Shown: positions 11,801 to 23,240 of the stretch, in pieces
Layout of the letters: every line of letters starts with the position of its first letter
Numbering within the stretch: the stretch's first letter is position 1
Source: Batrachochytrium dendrobatidis JAM81
Taxonomy: Eukaryota > Chytridiomycota > Chytridiomycetes > Rhizophydiales
DNA length: 64,000 nucleotides
Assembly (NCBI RefSeq): GCF_000203795.2
Contig: NW_006281102.1
Location: forward strand, 1,034,567 to 1,098,566
Direction of reading: 5' to 3'
Position numbers and translations under genes: made by a program
The notes under the pieces: generated by a model
What the model was told of the DNA's origin: nothing
The model's database searches: none
The model's input: the letters and a program-made list of their open reading frames with translations, nothing else

Positions 11801-12894
11801 TCCTTCAAATCATAACAGCGAGCAACCATTCTATGAACAATGCTCTCTAGATTGGCATTAATAACCACTTTTCTATCAGGAACCTCTTGCATCTCGGCAC
11901 GAAGACCAATATACTTGTCGATACATTTAGCTAATGAATAAAAAGTATTAGTACTTGCTCAAAAAATATACACATTTCAAAAATAGCCTTGACATTATAG
12001 GATTGTGACACATGGCGGATCTGGATGTTCCAAAACTACTTACAAACAATAGTTTCAACATATTCAGAGCGCTGGTTCAGATCAAACAACTTTCCAGCAC
12101 CCAAAGCAAATGTAAGCGATTCTTCAAACTCTCCGAGATGATAGTAAACCTAGCTTACAAAGTAAACGCATTGCCATTAAAAATGATTAGTGTATGCAGA
12201 ATGATATTGTGAAATATAATAGTCAATCTATAACCAAAATAAAAGTCGAGTAGATATAATCAAAGATTGAAACTGGCAACTATGAAATTCAGATTGAAAT
12301 GTACTGAATAGCATACCAGTTCAATGCAATATACCAATATAATGACATGATGGAGTCAGTGAGCAAAACAGATTTACCTTTGAAGCGACCAGGGCAGCCA
12401 GCTCGCGGTCCTTGAAAGAAGCGTCTTCATAAAGAACTTCGCTGTGGGTTTGATAAAATGATAGAAAAACAGATGCCATTCAAACTATTAGAACACCAAA
12501 AGAAACGAATCATCAAGTGCTAGTGTACAGGTTCAAGTGTCTGCAAAGGACTACAGCGATGAATATCTAGTTCCATGAAAATTCCGCCTGTTCCGGCTGA
12601 CATTACTAGCAGCCTTGCATTCAACTGCAAGCATCTCCACTTTTCAAAAACAGCAATATGAACAACAGCCAAAATCAGCCTACATCTTCGAAACAGAGTC
12701 GGACACCTCAGCCCAGAACAGGTCCACCAGACTATCCAACTTGGACAGCGCGTAAGCCTTGAGCTCATCCTGTGGTTCGTCCAGCAACGAAAGAATACCA
12801 GCTAGAGTAAACAGTGTGGGTTAGCATTCATGTATGCGGGAATCAGAACGAGTTCAATGCAGTTACCGGCAGAAGTCAATGGAGCAGCAAGCAT
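8851..12894 (-). CDS. RPN2: 26S proteasome regulatory subunit RPN2 (PSMD1)
   Basis: Eleven exons on the minus strand, all in frame: 12867-12894, 12684-12801, 12378-12441, 12044-12149, 11791-11930, 11585-11722, 11361-11495, 11096-11275, 9365-11020, 9011-9272, 8851-8951; 975 residues, the usual size. RPN2 is a scaffold of the 19S regulatory particle base that binds RPN1, RPN10/13 and substrates. The N-terminus ([18 protein letters not shown]) and the helical proteasome/cyclosome repeats ([55 protein letters not shown]) in the large exon are characteristic. The C-terminal part has a Lys-rich linker (DRKRKKKE) and PTEAEELI, followed by a Pro-rich end. Intron 5 starts with GC (GAG|GCAAGT) instead of GT. 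It is divergent from the GATD1-like gene, 128 bases apart. Confidence 0.95.
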
Positions 12895-13022
12895 CGACAG
12901 CAGTTGTAATAGTTTGATAACAAATTTGTAGATTTGCCGTTCAAACCAAACACTGTTCACGTGGATATCACGTGTATGATATTTGACTTTTGAACTCGGT
13001 CAGATTTCTTGAACCTAATCCA

Positions 13023-13989
13023 ATGTCCTCAGCACATCCTGCCACGAAGCAGTCAACTCCCTCCAAGGTGCTTATACTACTATCTTCTGTCGAGCCTGGA
13101 ACCTCTCCAAAGCATTTTGTTCAAGTCTACTCTGTGTGCTCCACCGTATTTCCCACCGTACATATTTCCACCGCAAATGGTCTGCCTCCAATCTGGTCTA
13201 CAAAAAACACTCCCCACACCACTACCCACATGGACGATGCCACTTCTAAATGGATCGCTGATAAAAAAAATATTTTATCCAACCCTTTATCTTTAGAGGA
13301 TCTTGATCCTGCTATAGAAAACTACTCTGGACTTGTCGTGCCTGATGCTGATGGCTTTTATTTTGAGCCTTGTTGCCAGAAAATTCATTCATTCATGGAA
13401 TACTTTCTAAAGTTTAAAAGTAAGCTTGGAATATTCTTTAATATATCACTTTTAACCATATTTCACTAGATCTACTAGTCTGATTTTTAACTTTAATCCC
13501 TTTGAACGTATCTGTTACCTACCATCTTTAGAACCCATTTGCATGATTGGATCTGGCACCGCTGTGCTGTTCTCGACAGAGCCAAAGACTGGTGATATGT
13601 GGATATTTAGAAAGTTTGCTCTCACTGCTGTACGTTATCTATGGCTTTATATACATTGGTGTACCTGTAATAAGCTAGAGCTGACTTGTTTTCAATCCAT
13701 ATAGCCTTCAAATGTATCGCTTATTCAATCAGATCAGTATCTTACAAATAGATCGATTGAAGATTTTATATCCGATATGTACGGAAGATATTCTACAGGG
13801 AAATCCGAGTCGTTGCATGTTGTTATTGGTAAGTTTTTGTATAAATGTTTGGATCCTATTTACAACATTGAAACATGCTAAATCACATTTGTAATGATTT
13901 AATTTGTAGATGACCACATTGTTACTGCACAAGCAAATACCAGCACATTGATTGCCATTCAGACTTTTATCCTACTGTGCAATCGATAA
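13023..13989 (+). CDS. DJ-1/PfpI-like protein, GATD1 type
   Basis: Four exons: 13023 to about 13410-13419, about 13471-13629, 13705-13828, 13910-13989. The protein matches the pattern of animal GATD1 (glutamine amidotransferase-like class 1 domain protein 1, formerly PDDC1), a DJ-1/PfpI-fold protein: a first strand VLILLSSVEPG, DDATSKWIADKK, a GLVVPDADG strand, PICMIGSGTAVL at the nucleophile-elbow position, then LHVVIDDHIVTAQ. The elbow has Gly-Ser-Gly where catalytic members carry Cys, so enzymatic activity is doubtful. The molecular role of this family is poorly known. The first intron is awkward: the strong donor at 13420 (A|GTAAGC) puts exon 2 out of frame with the acceptor at 13470, while a weak donor at 13411 (AAA|GTTTAA) keeps frame. 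Confidence 0.75.
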
Positions 13990-14521
13990 TAAATGTAAAG
14001 TATATTTTTTGAATTAGAATAATATCAAGCCGTGTTTTTTAAAACACGATGGGTATGGCTGCATAATAACGTATGTTTTGAATACTATTCCGTTGTTGAC
14101 TGTATATTTCTAATAAACTGCGCATATGCTTTAATCGCCCAGACAATACTGCAAAAATTCAAATATTTAATATCAAACCCTAGGACTGGAGTTGTTTATT
14201 CAAAACGTAAAACCATCAAAAATAGTTTTTTAGGGACAAGCTTGACTAGACTCTATTTCGCATTTCAAAAAACTCTAGTATTATGGAGCCTGACTTGGAA
14301 TTAAATCCAAAAACATATACGATCGCACCAACAATTCACAACAATGAAACAGTTCATCACTCAACGACTTGTAGTATTAAATTGCATAAAGTATGCGTCT
14401 TGAGGAGCATTAGTGTATAACACCTTGTCGATATAAGTCCTTCTGTAAATACCACCAAACCATACTGAAATTAATCGGCGTGTTTTATATATGCCATAAA
14501 CAGATACATGAATATACGAAT
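13990..14521. other. Intergenic, nothing recognised
   Basis: AT-rich gap between the convergent GATD1-like and RIB43A genes. It holds many A and T runs and a reading frame of 90 codons (14032-14304) without similarity I recognise. It probably contains the two 3' untranslated regions. Confidence 0.5.
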
Positions 14522-16227
14522 CTACCGTTTTTTATCCTCAATTGCTTTGGCTTCATTTTCTCGGCGAATCTGGATGGCTTTTTCACGAGAGTTACGGACA
14601 CGCTCGCGCTCAAGAAGATTTAGTGCTCGATTGTTCATAGTTTCTTGTATGGCCCAGCGCTCCTCCTCTTTGATTTTTTCATCCAATCGTTTCTAAATTT
14701 GCAAATAATATAATGATTAATATGCTGTAGTAATTGATGCTATATGAATGTGCTGAATTTCAATTGAAAAACCTGTTGTTCCATTCGCTGGCGTTCTTGG
14801 GTATCTAGAATTTCTTTTCGTTGCTCAGTAGTGATTCCCTTGAACAGGTCCGCTCGCATTCTATTACATTTTTATCACTGCAGTATTAAAATCTGACAAA
14901 CTTGATCATTGTAACCACATATCTCAGTCAAAAAGGCATATGTACATGCTTATTGGACTGCATAGTAACTACTCACTTTGAAGATTGTCTGCTGGCTGAC
15001 GTACCTGAAGCTTCAGTTAAAAAAGTACTATTAATATGACTGACAATCTCGTAAGTATTGAGATTGTTGTCGTATTCCTTTTGTTGCTGTTCACGCAATC
15101 GTTTCTCTGCGGCCTGTTTTACAAACCCATGTATAGTCAATTAGAAATAAATTTAAAACCCCTGACATACATTAAATTCAATAAATAAACTAGTAAAAAG
15201 TGATACTCACTAAAGACTGATTGTATTCGCTATCAAGTCGAGCCTGTTCGCGCTGAGCCTGTTCGACAGAACTCTGCAAAGCAGCCATTTTATCACCAAT
15301 ACTTTTTTGAAACTCCTCATATCTTTTTTTCTCATCCAACTCTTCCTGTCGTCTACGTTCTTTTTCAAACACTTGTTCGTTGGCCCAAACACGCATCTGA
15401 TCCTTTTGCAGCATAGTTCGTTTCTCTGCTGCAAGATCTTCACCCTCGAATCGTTGAAGACTACTAATTCCTATGGGATGGTCTTTGGATTGCCCGTTGG
15501 TAACGCGTGTAGAAACATCTTTTTGGAGTGCTTTGGGATCATAGAGGTCATAATCACGACGTTGGTGTGGTTGCTGATGATCGCGACGGTACTGATTGGT
15601 TTGTTGTAAGCAATGACGACGAGCTTTTTGAACCTGCTCGTCCATGAGTTGCAAAATATCATTATTGAGTTTGGAAGATTTGTCTTGAAATTATAGTCGG
15701 ATTAAAATGAAAATTTAACTATTTGAATCAATGCAAACTTGATTGCCAATAGAATAAATTAATATATCTACCTAGAGCGTCGTTGCGCTGCTTATCAATT
15801 TCCTTGAGTTCGTTTTTGATCTGAATCTGCTCATCCAAAGCTTGGAGGTCAATCTGCTCAAGCCAATATTATTTGTCATTTTCATAAAGATATGCAATTA
15901 TGGCACATTTACAATGTATTAATAAGTTTGTAAAGTATTTCAATTTGTGTTAGTTTTGAATAAACATGCCACGTCAAGCATTGTATACTGTTGACATATT
16001 AGTAGGCAACATGTATTCACATCTGCTACCAATCAAAGTTTACATTATTTGAAAATATCTATTCCAATAGTCGACTAAAAGCAAATACGCTTTAATAAAT
16101 CGAGACTTACACCTAGAATACGGACTTTTGGGTTAAAAATGCGTTGCTTGCGCTCCTCATCCAGTCTCTGTCTACGCTGAATGGCTGCATTATGCAGAGT
16201 ATCTCCTAGGATTTCGACCTTGTACAT
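14522..16227 (-). CDS. RIB43A-like flagellar doublet microtubule protein
   Basis: Six exons on the minus strand: 16111-16227, 15772-15853, 15211-15683, 14977-15113, 14773-14860, 14522-14692; frame is kept throughout, giving 355 residues (RIBC family about 380). RIB43A/RIBC proteins are filamentous inner proteins of ciliary and flagellar doublet microtubules. Visible hallmarks: an N-terminal RRQRLDEERKQRIFNPKVR block, RRDYDLYDPKALQKD, LQRFEGEDL, a long charged coiled coil, and FKGITTEQRKEIL with a Gln/Arg-rich helix at the C-terminus. The intron after SSK uses GTGAGT; the nearer GTACGT would break the frame. Presence of this gene implies a flagellated life stage. Confidence 0.92.
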
Positions 16228-17251
16228 GGTTAAATACTACTTTTAATAGCTATTGTTTTTATGTAGACGACTTTGTTATCTCAAGTCGTGATTGTACTAT
16301 TCATATCAATAGTATAATTACACGTGATGTACTACATTTATTCATATACCACTATATTCACGTAAAAGAGTATTTACATTGTCTTGTACTGTTTTTATTT
16401 GGTTTGGAATATACAGTGGTTAGATGCTCGTTGTGCTTTCTATTACACATTGACTGCACTTGCTTTTTGGTTGACATGATCAATTCAAAATAAATACAAT
16501 ATCCATTATATGATGCACACAAATCAAACTATGGTTTAAAGCTGCTCCTTCCTTTACTTTTTGCATAGCTATACGTTGTACGATCATCAGATTCATGCAT
16601 TGCAATCCAGATATTAGGGTTGACTATTGATATCAATGCAGTTGTACAAACTGATATTTGCTGTATTCTAATCTCGGATACGTTTGCGCTCCAGTTTAAG
16701 AAAATAAAGATTGCATTTCCGGGATATGCAATTGTTGTTTGCATGCCAATCACCCAGTAGTGTAATGTTCAGTTTGAAGAATTGAGGATTAACCAATGCC
16801 AAGAATGTGGGGTGTATTGGGGCAGAAATGCGAGGATTGCTTTGAACATGTCAATTGTTTATGCAAAGATAAGCATGAAGGAGAAGCCAGTAAGCCTTGT
16901 CAGTGAGTTCAGATGGCACAATATTGTCCAGTAAATTTAATGGGAACTGGCTGCTTACTATGTACTTTGGCACCTTTGATGCTCAGTTTACGTGGATATG
17001 GCGGTAAATGAAGGCTGTTCTAATCTGCGATCGGCTGGAATCAGCCGATCTTACAACATAGTGGCAGGCACTGATTTCAGTAAATATTTGAGAATGTGGC
17101 CATATAGTGGAGAACATACTATTGAGATTGCTAAGCCTTGTCGGCATTTATTAGCCGTATACAATTCAGAAATACCATATCAATCGCTTACAAATTCCTA
17201 TAAATACTCTCAAGATCACATTACATATATTATATCCCGACTTTATTTCCA
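16228..17251. other. Promoter region and MITE between RIB43A and chitin deacetylase
   Basis: Most of the gap is occupied by the element at 16349-17004. The remaining roughly 250 bases before 17252 should be the chitin deacetylase promoter; AT-rich stretches such as TATAAATACT at about 17201 are candidate TATA sites. No other gene is seen. Confidence 0.5.
16349..17004. mobile_element. MITE-like element, longer family member
   Basis: The left end CCACTATATTCACGTAAAA and the right end TTTACGTGGATATGGCGG are imperfect inverted complements, each bordered by TA (16347-16348, 17005-17006). The interior at 16500-16745 shares long stretches with 17640-17830 and 37525-37780, including TGATGCACACAA and CTCGGATACG, which ties these sequences into one family. 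There is no coding capacity. Confidence 0.6.
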
Positions 17252-18992
17252 ATGACAATCATACACACACTTGTATGTACCACTGTGCTCATATCCACTC
17301 TGGCATCTGCTGGGACTCTTAACCCTGCCATGTATCCAGTAATGGACAAGCTACCTCCTGCAAATGCATCGTGGTCTGCTGCCATTTTAAAAAATATTCC
17401 CAATCTTCCAGTGAACCAAAAAGGTCTGCCCAACCCAGACTGGTCCAAGGATGTTACCAACTGTCCCAAAGCCAATCAATGGGGTTTGTCATACGATGAT
17501 GGTCCTGGGTAAGTGAACTGTATTGAATGCTTGCCATATTCACGTAGAATGGAACACCTGCATTATTTTATGGTGACGCCTCTTGTTTTGGAATGTACAA
17601 TAATGTGTTTTTTCAATACATTATCAATTCTTCAAGGCAGTGTCCATCATATGATGCACACAATCAAACTGTAGTTTGAATTAAAACTATCCCTCTCTCC
17701 TCTTTTGATACAACTGTACATGGCAATTCAGATATTGGACTCGACTGTCTTGACACTCTATTCTAAAATCTCATGTCCGCGCTCTAATTTGAGAAGCAGA
17801 TTGCAGTCTTGGGAATGCAACTGTTCCATATGATTACTGGAAAAAGATCAGTGAACACACCATTTTCAGTAAACTGACACCAATCATTCCATGGGACCAA
17901 CTGTTTTTATGCAGACACCCTTATTTAATGCTCTGTCAAGTGAATATGGCTGTACAGATGTGCAATTTGGCTGACTTCATTTTTTTATTCATGACACTGC
18001 CACATATCTGTCAATTAAATCCGTTTCTGGTTATTGTGGTTTAGACCTTACACTGCAGATCTGCTGAGTGCCCTTAAAGCCAGGAACCAGCTTGCAACTT
18101 TTTTTATTATAGGTTCTCGTGCCATTGAGTATCCCGCACAGCTACTTCAGACATACCAGGCAGGCCATCAGATCGGTATGTCTACAGAGTGACTTTGTCA
18201 ATGCAATCTCAGTACAACTGTATTGAAATTAATTCCTGATCTTTATTCCTGATACCAGGTATCCACACTTGGTCACATCCCCAGGCCACCACTGTTTCAA
18301 GCGAGCAGTATGTTGCTGAAATTGTATTTACTGCCCAAGCTATCAAGGAGATTATTGGTGTGACTCCTCGTTTTTTCCGTCCTCCATGTAAGTGGCTTAC
18401 CAAACTGATTGCTAGTCTTTAAAAGTGGATGCTAGATTTTAACTGATTGTCAATCCTATAATGGCTGCTAGATGGAGATATTGATGACAGAATTCGCGCC
18501 ATTCTACAAAATCTTGGTTTAACCATAGTTGAATGGTCTCTGGACAGTAAAGATGCTGATGGCGCTCTTGATGTTGTTCAGCAATTCCAAAAAGCTGCAA
18601 ACGCTGGTAGTGGCCCAGTTATTTCTCTCGAGCACGATCTGTTTGCCACCTCTGAACCACAGGCTGCTCCGGCTCTTGATGCGATCCTTGCTGGATCTGG
18701 TAAATATGTTCCCATGCCTATTGACAAGTGCCTTGGATATGCTGCTTACGATGAAGGATTCTGGGATCGTGTTGCTGGAAAGGGTCTTCCACCAGTCAAT
18801 CCTCTTCCTGTTAGTACGGCTTCTGCTGCCGCCACAAGTCATTCCACATCTCCAGCACTTCCTACTGGCTTGGTAAACAAAAATCCTGCTTCAAGTAGTA
18901 CAGGATCGGTAGCCAAAAGTGGTAGCATTGCTAGCCAGATCTCTTTTGGAGTCTCTGCTATTGCTATTGCTGTTGGTTTGGTTTTTGTCTAA
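17252..18992 (+). CDS. Chitin deacetylase (polysaccharide deacetylase, CE4)
   Basis: Four exons: 17252-17508, 18045-18175, 18259-18387, 18472-18992; 345 residues. The enzyme removes acetyl groups from cell-wall chitin to make chitosan. A signal peptide covers about residues 1-20. All CE4 motifs are present: YDDGPG with the catalytic base and metal Asp (residues 82-83), the metal-binding H-x3-H (HTWSH, 132-136), RFFRPPYGD, and ISLEHD with the late catalytic His. A Ser/Ala-rich linker and a final hydrophobic tail (about 325-345) suggest GPI anchoring at the cell surface. The first intron is unusually long (536 bases) because a MITE sits in it. Residues DDGPG are split by that intron, so correct splicing is essential for activity. 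Confidence 0.93.
17530..17952. mobile_element. MITE inside intron 1 of the chitin deacetylase gene
   Basis: The left end CCATATTCACGTAGAATGG and the right end AGTGAATATGGCTG (then TA at 17953-17954) are inverted complements. The left TA is not preserved. The interior at 17640-17830 is related to the element at 16349-17004. It accounts for nearly all of the 536-base intron. Confidence 0.6.
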
Positions 18993-19085
18993 AAATGTCT
19001 TGGCCTGGAATCTTACATCAACTTATTTTCATTGATATTGAGTTCAAATAATAAACTAGTACTTTTGAACGTATCAGTTTTGTTT

Positions 19086-19356
19086 TGCGGTTGCATTCAC
19101 GTAAATGAAACTTGTATTTATCTTGTGATTACCTCTTCATTGCGGCTCAGATATTGGTGTTGATTGTTTGGATATTGTCAATACAGCTTCTCTTTGCTTA
19201 TCCTAACTCTCAGATACCATGACAGTCATCAAAAGACCAGCGAGTTTCGTCAACAGGTTTAAAAAGCACAATATTGTCCAATAAACTGCCAGCCATTTTA
19301 TGAGACTGGCCGTCTATCATACACCACACTTGATTCATTTTACGTGAATACGACGG
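19086..19356. mobile_element. MITE-like element downstream of chitin deacetylase
   Basis: Left end TTGCATTCACGTAAATGAAA and right end CATTTTACGTGAATACGACGG followed by TA form inverted complements over about 15 bases. Length is about 270 bases with no coding capacity. It lies about 90 bases past the chitin deacetylase stop codon. Confidence 0.55.
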
Positions 19357-19827
19357 TATAATGGCTTGATGATTGCAGTGTCTATGCCATGGGCATTTAG
19401 ATTATAAAAACTTGGACATCAGCATATCAAATCGACATCATTCTATTCTCAAAAATAAAGACAAACAAACACTGATTTATTCAAGTGCTCATTTAGTAAT
19501 CGGATTGGTAAAAGCAGTACTAGATCATAGTAGGATTGACGGCTTAAAACCAGTCAAGACAACGAATTTGAGTCATTGTGATGGAGTTCAATGGACAGAT
19601 TAAAAAAAAGAGGGTGAAAGTGAGCAATAGTTAGTAACCAATTGTATACAACTCAAAGCAAGAGTCAGCAGTATACAAAACAGCACATCAACTAGTCCGT
19701 TTAGATACTTGTGCAATGGGTTCAAGAGAGTAGCCTGTTTGAATCATAAAGACTATCAACATCGACTTACTGAAACAAACGTAACAAGTCATCCTGTAAC
19801 GACCAAAAGACGACCTCTTTATCAGTT
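19357..19827. other. Intergenic, nothing recognised
   Basis: A 76-codon open stretch at 19373-19603 has no recognisable feature. The region lies between a MITE and the 3' end of the cytochrome oxidase subunit gene. Confidence 0.5.
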
Positions 19828-20043
19828 CTACTGCTGTTGCTGCTCCTTGAGCCATGCATCTCTTTCAGCAATGTTTTCAATCTTGACCTTGGCGTCGTGG
19901 GCTTTCCACTTGCTCATAGTGGGTCTAGAAACAGTGTACCACCAAGTATATGCAGCAACAGTGCCTATGCTGATACTAACAACAATGTCTCTCACAATAC
20001 GGCCTCGAAAGCGACCAGTAATAGGGGCGATTGCAGAAACCAT
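19828..20043 (-). CDS. Cytochrome c oxidase small subunit (yeast Cox9 / VIIa type)
   Basis: Single exon of 71 residues with an ATG at 20041-20043. Pattern matches fungal Cox9: N-terminal IAPITGRFRGRIVRDIVVS, one membrane helix ISIGTVAAYTWWYTV (about residues 24-38), then a Lys/Glu-rich tail ending KIENIAERDAWLKEQ. This nuclear-encoded subunit is part of complex IV in the mitochondrial inner membrane and is needed for its assembly. The length fits (yeast Cox9 is about 59). It is divergent from MON1, 389 bases apart. Confidence 0.85.
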   Translation of the reverse strand: MVSAIAPITGRFRGRIVRDIVVSISIGTVAAYTWWYTVSRPTMSKWKAHDAKVKIENIAERDAWLKEQQQQ

Positions 20044-20432
20044 GACGAGTGTAGTTGTTTGGAAAAGAAGATTTGAATATTGCTGAAAACTAAATCCTTG
20101 AAAATGCCAATGTCGAGTCTAAATATGCCAAGAGCAGCTGCCATCTGGGATAGACTGTCTGCTAGTAACTGGTTGTCACTTTACTATATTTTTTATAGAA
20201 TATTAAAATTCTTATACTGTCTGTCGAGTATATTTTGAATTTCTGGCAGTGTATCGAATGCATGCACTACGCTGATCAATGCATTGAGAGCATGACAAGC
20301 CAAAAGTCTATCCAGCTTACAATGTGTCGCCATGTATAGTAAAGTTGGTTTCTATTCAGATTCCACAGGGAATGATTTTATAGATGGAGTTTGAGCAGAT
20401 GTGTGCTTTACTTTAAACTTGCCATTTCAACA

Positions 20433-22644
20433 ATGTCAGACTGCAGTCCTCTCCCTCCTGATATCACCTCTTTAGAAACCAGTAATGACCCTTCACACAC
20501 TCAATCGTATACTGAACTTGCATTGCCTACTGCCTCTACTTTTGTATCTACGGAAGACTCGCATGACGCTCGTCTAGTTGCCATGTCTGCTCTTTCGCTT
20601 TTAGAAGAAGATGCACGTCCAAGTTGTCGAGATGGATATCAACGCAAGCATGGTAACCAAGGTATTCTTGAATGGGTTTTGATGTCTGTGAATGATTGGT
20701 GTTCTGATTTATTGCATGATGCAAGTTTTCAAACTACCAACTGAATCATTATGATTTATTTGAAGCTCATTTCAAGGTGATTGAACATGCATTTGATCTA
20801 ATAATGTGATAATAAATAGGTCCAAATACTTCATTGTGGAAAACACACAAGAAACACTTTTTTATTCTGAGTGCATCGGGGAAACCTATTTACACTAGAT
20901 ATGGTGACGAAACAAAGCTGGCATCGTTTATGGGTGTCATTCAGGCCATTATCTCGTACTATGCAGATGAGGATGATTCAATCAGGTCGGTTTTCTCATT
21001 ACATTGATTTTTAATATTTGTATCAATGCATTTTAATCTAGAAATCAGCTTGTTCAAGTGTAATGGTGCAGGTTACTAACATATCTGATGTGTGAATTAG
21101 GAGTGTTTGTGCTGGCGGACATTTGTTTGTCTTTCATGTGCGTGGACCTTTGTATCTTGTAGCAGTATCCTCTACTGGAGAGAGCGAGTACCAGGTAAGT
21201 AACGATCCAGAAACTGGATCATATTTTACATTGTGGTTTCAGTCCATATGTTACATTGATTAATAAATACGCTGTTAGTTAAGGAAACAGTTGGACATGC
21301 TGTTTGATCAAATCACTCTTACTCTCACAGCACTGCAACTGGATCGTATTTTTAAACAGCGAGTAAACTATGATTTACGCAATTTGATATGGGGTTAGTT
21401 GATTCTTTTGTATTTGCCATCGAGTTTAACTCTACAATAGCTTGACATTTTTAACAGTTTTACTGTTTTCATGCATGATACAGGAACGGAGATTTTTATG
21501 GACACTTTGTGTAAATCATTTCAACGGGACTCGTCGATTTTTTTAGAGTCAATGCAATGCACTCGAATCCCATCCCGTCTTAGAGATCGTCTGACCCAGG
21601 CATTAATCGATGCAGCACCTCCAAAAGATCTTTTATTTGGTTTGCTCTTTGCAAAAGATAGACTGGTCACTTTGCTAAGGCCGCGAAACTATACCCTCCA
21701 TCCAAAAGGTTAGACAAAGTTTCATAATACACCCATTTTATAAAAGGGTTTTATTATTGAATACTAATGCTTTTCAAACCAACATATTCTGATTACTTTT
21801 TCAAAATATCAGATATATATTTGCTTGTAAATATGATCATGTCATCTTCTACGTTTCGAACTGTACAATCGTGGACTCCAGTGTGCTTGCCTCATTTTAA
21901 CAATCGTGGGTTTTTGCACACATATGTATGCTTTATCACGTCCGATTTGTGTCTGGCGCTCATGTCAACAGACAATAGTGCATTTTTTTCTCAGAGTGAA
22001 TATAAACAGCGCATAGTTCATGCTTTCAATTCCAATGGTATCATACCTGCTTTAGATGCAGCGATCCATGTGCGTGATTTTAGTGTTTGTAAGTAGATTG
22101 CTATACTATAACCTTGACGGAGTGATTGCGTGTCTGTTATGAATTAGTTTTGAATGTTTCTGATGGTTGTGCTATAGTTGAATTAGGTATTTCAGAACTG
22201 CGACACTTTATTATCAAATCACGGACAATGGGACAATTTGTTGAGCCACAGCCAATCGCTCCTTATACACGTAGTCAGGATCGCAAGCGACTACAGCGAT
22301 TGTATCAATATGCACTCGAGCTTGGCAGTCTGCGACCTACTATATCTAATGTTTCGTGTTTTTCTACCCATCACGAAACCGTAGTATATCAAGTACGTAT
22401 CAAGTCCCTGTTTTTATCGACAAAATCTGTAGTGCACAATTGATTCATGCCTACATCTTTTGTATCGAAATACTAACCTGATATATATGTATCATACAAG
22501 GCAACGTCTACCATGGAGATCTACGCAGCGTTTGGACCTATAGTAAAAAAGGATATAGTCGTGTCGGCTCTTGTTGAGCTAAAAAAGTGGGCAAAGCGAA
22601 ATGATGAAACACTTTTTATGAAGTCAAGCCCACTATTATTTTGA
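20433..22644 (+). CDS. MON1: Vacuolar fusion protein MON1
   Basis: Eight exons: 20433-20652 (or 20661), 20820-20985, 21101-21194, 21279-21393, 21484-21708, 21813-22088, 22187-22392, 22501-22644; about 481 residues. With CCZ1, MON1 forms the guanine nucleotide exchange factor that activates RAB7/Ypt7 on late endosomes and vacuoles. The longin-type domains are visible: HKKHFFILSASGKPIYTRYG, GGHLFVFHVRGPLYLVAVS, then LLFAKDRLVTLLRP, GFLHTYVCFI and the C-terminal LRHFIIKS with HETVVYQATSTMEIYAAF. The acidic/Ser-rich N-terminus (about 70 residues) is typically variable. Two donors in the same phase, GTAACC at 20653 and GTATTC at 20662, make the end of exon 1 uncertain by three residues. A RAB7 gene is in this same window at 62019. 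Confidence 0.92.
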
Positions 22645-22736
22645 GCAATAATGATACATTTCTATTGTCACGCATCATGGTTTTTAGAATATATAGCTGG
22701 TGATAGTTTAAACAGTAAATCTTCAAGTATAAAGTA

Positions 22737-22897
22737 CAGCCATGTTCACGTAAAATAAAATACTAATAAGGATGTCTGCATAACAGACAGCCAGTCTGAT
22801 CAAATGATAATATCCATCATATTTACTAAACAGCATCGTGTTTTTTGAATTCGATATGCAAAACAAGTACAGGTTTCATTTTACATGAATCCGACTG
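22737..22897. mobile_element. Short MITE, 161 bases, TA flanked
   Basis: Left end CAGCCATGTTCACGTAAAAT and right end ATTTTACATGAATCCGACTG are inverted complements with a few mismatches, bordered by TA at 22735-22736 and 22898-22899. It is the shortest complete member seen and lies 92 bases past the MON1 stop codon. Confidence 0.7.
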
Positions 22898-23240
22898 TAA
22901 ATATATTTACCGTTAATGCAGGTTTGTAGTCGTGTATTATTTTATCAGATGTGTTCATGATCAATGCCAAGCAGATGAATCGATCAACAATCCATACACA
23001 CTATGGTTTCAGTGACGTGCTCTCTTTTTGCAAGTTTGAGTACTAAACAGACTGGATTTCAATGCACTGTAGATTCAAAATAACTCTATTGCATTGATAC
23101 ATTCCACTATCATTTCAATTAATACATTGTACACATTCAAGAACCAGTATAAAAGATAGCTATTTGGTATGCTAGTACATTTCAATTTATTAATAAGCTA
23201 CATAGCACATGAGGATCAACCAAGTACTAGGGCAAGTGGC

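Noticed and set aside
14032..14304. Possible 90-residue gene after the GATD1-like gene.
   Set aside because: No recognisable feature, lies between two convergent genes, and has the AT-rich composition of a 3' region.
15307..15609. 100-codon hydrophobic frame on the plus strand opposite the RIB43A gene.
   Set aside because: It is the antisense of the charged coiled-coil exon, which routinely gives Leu/Phe-rich shadows.
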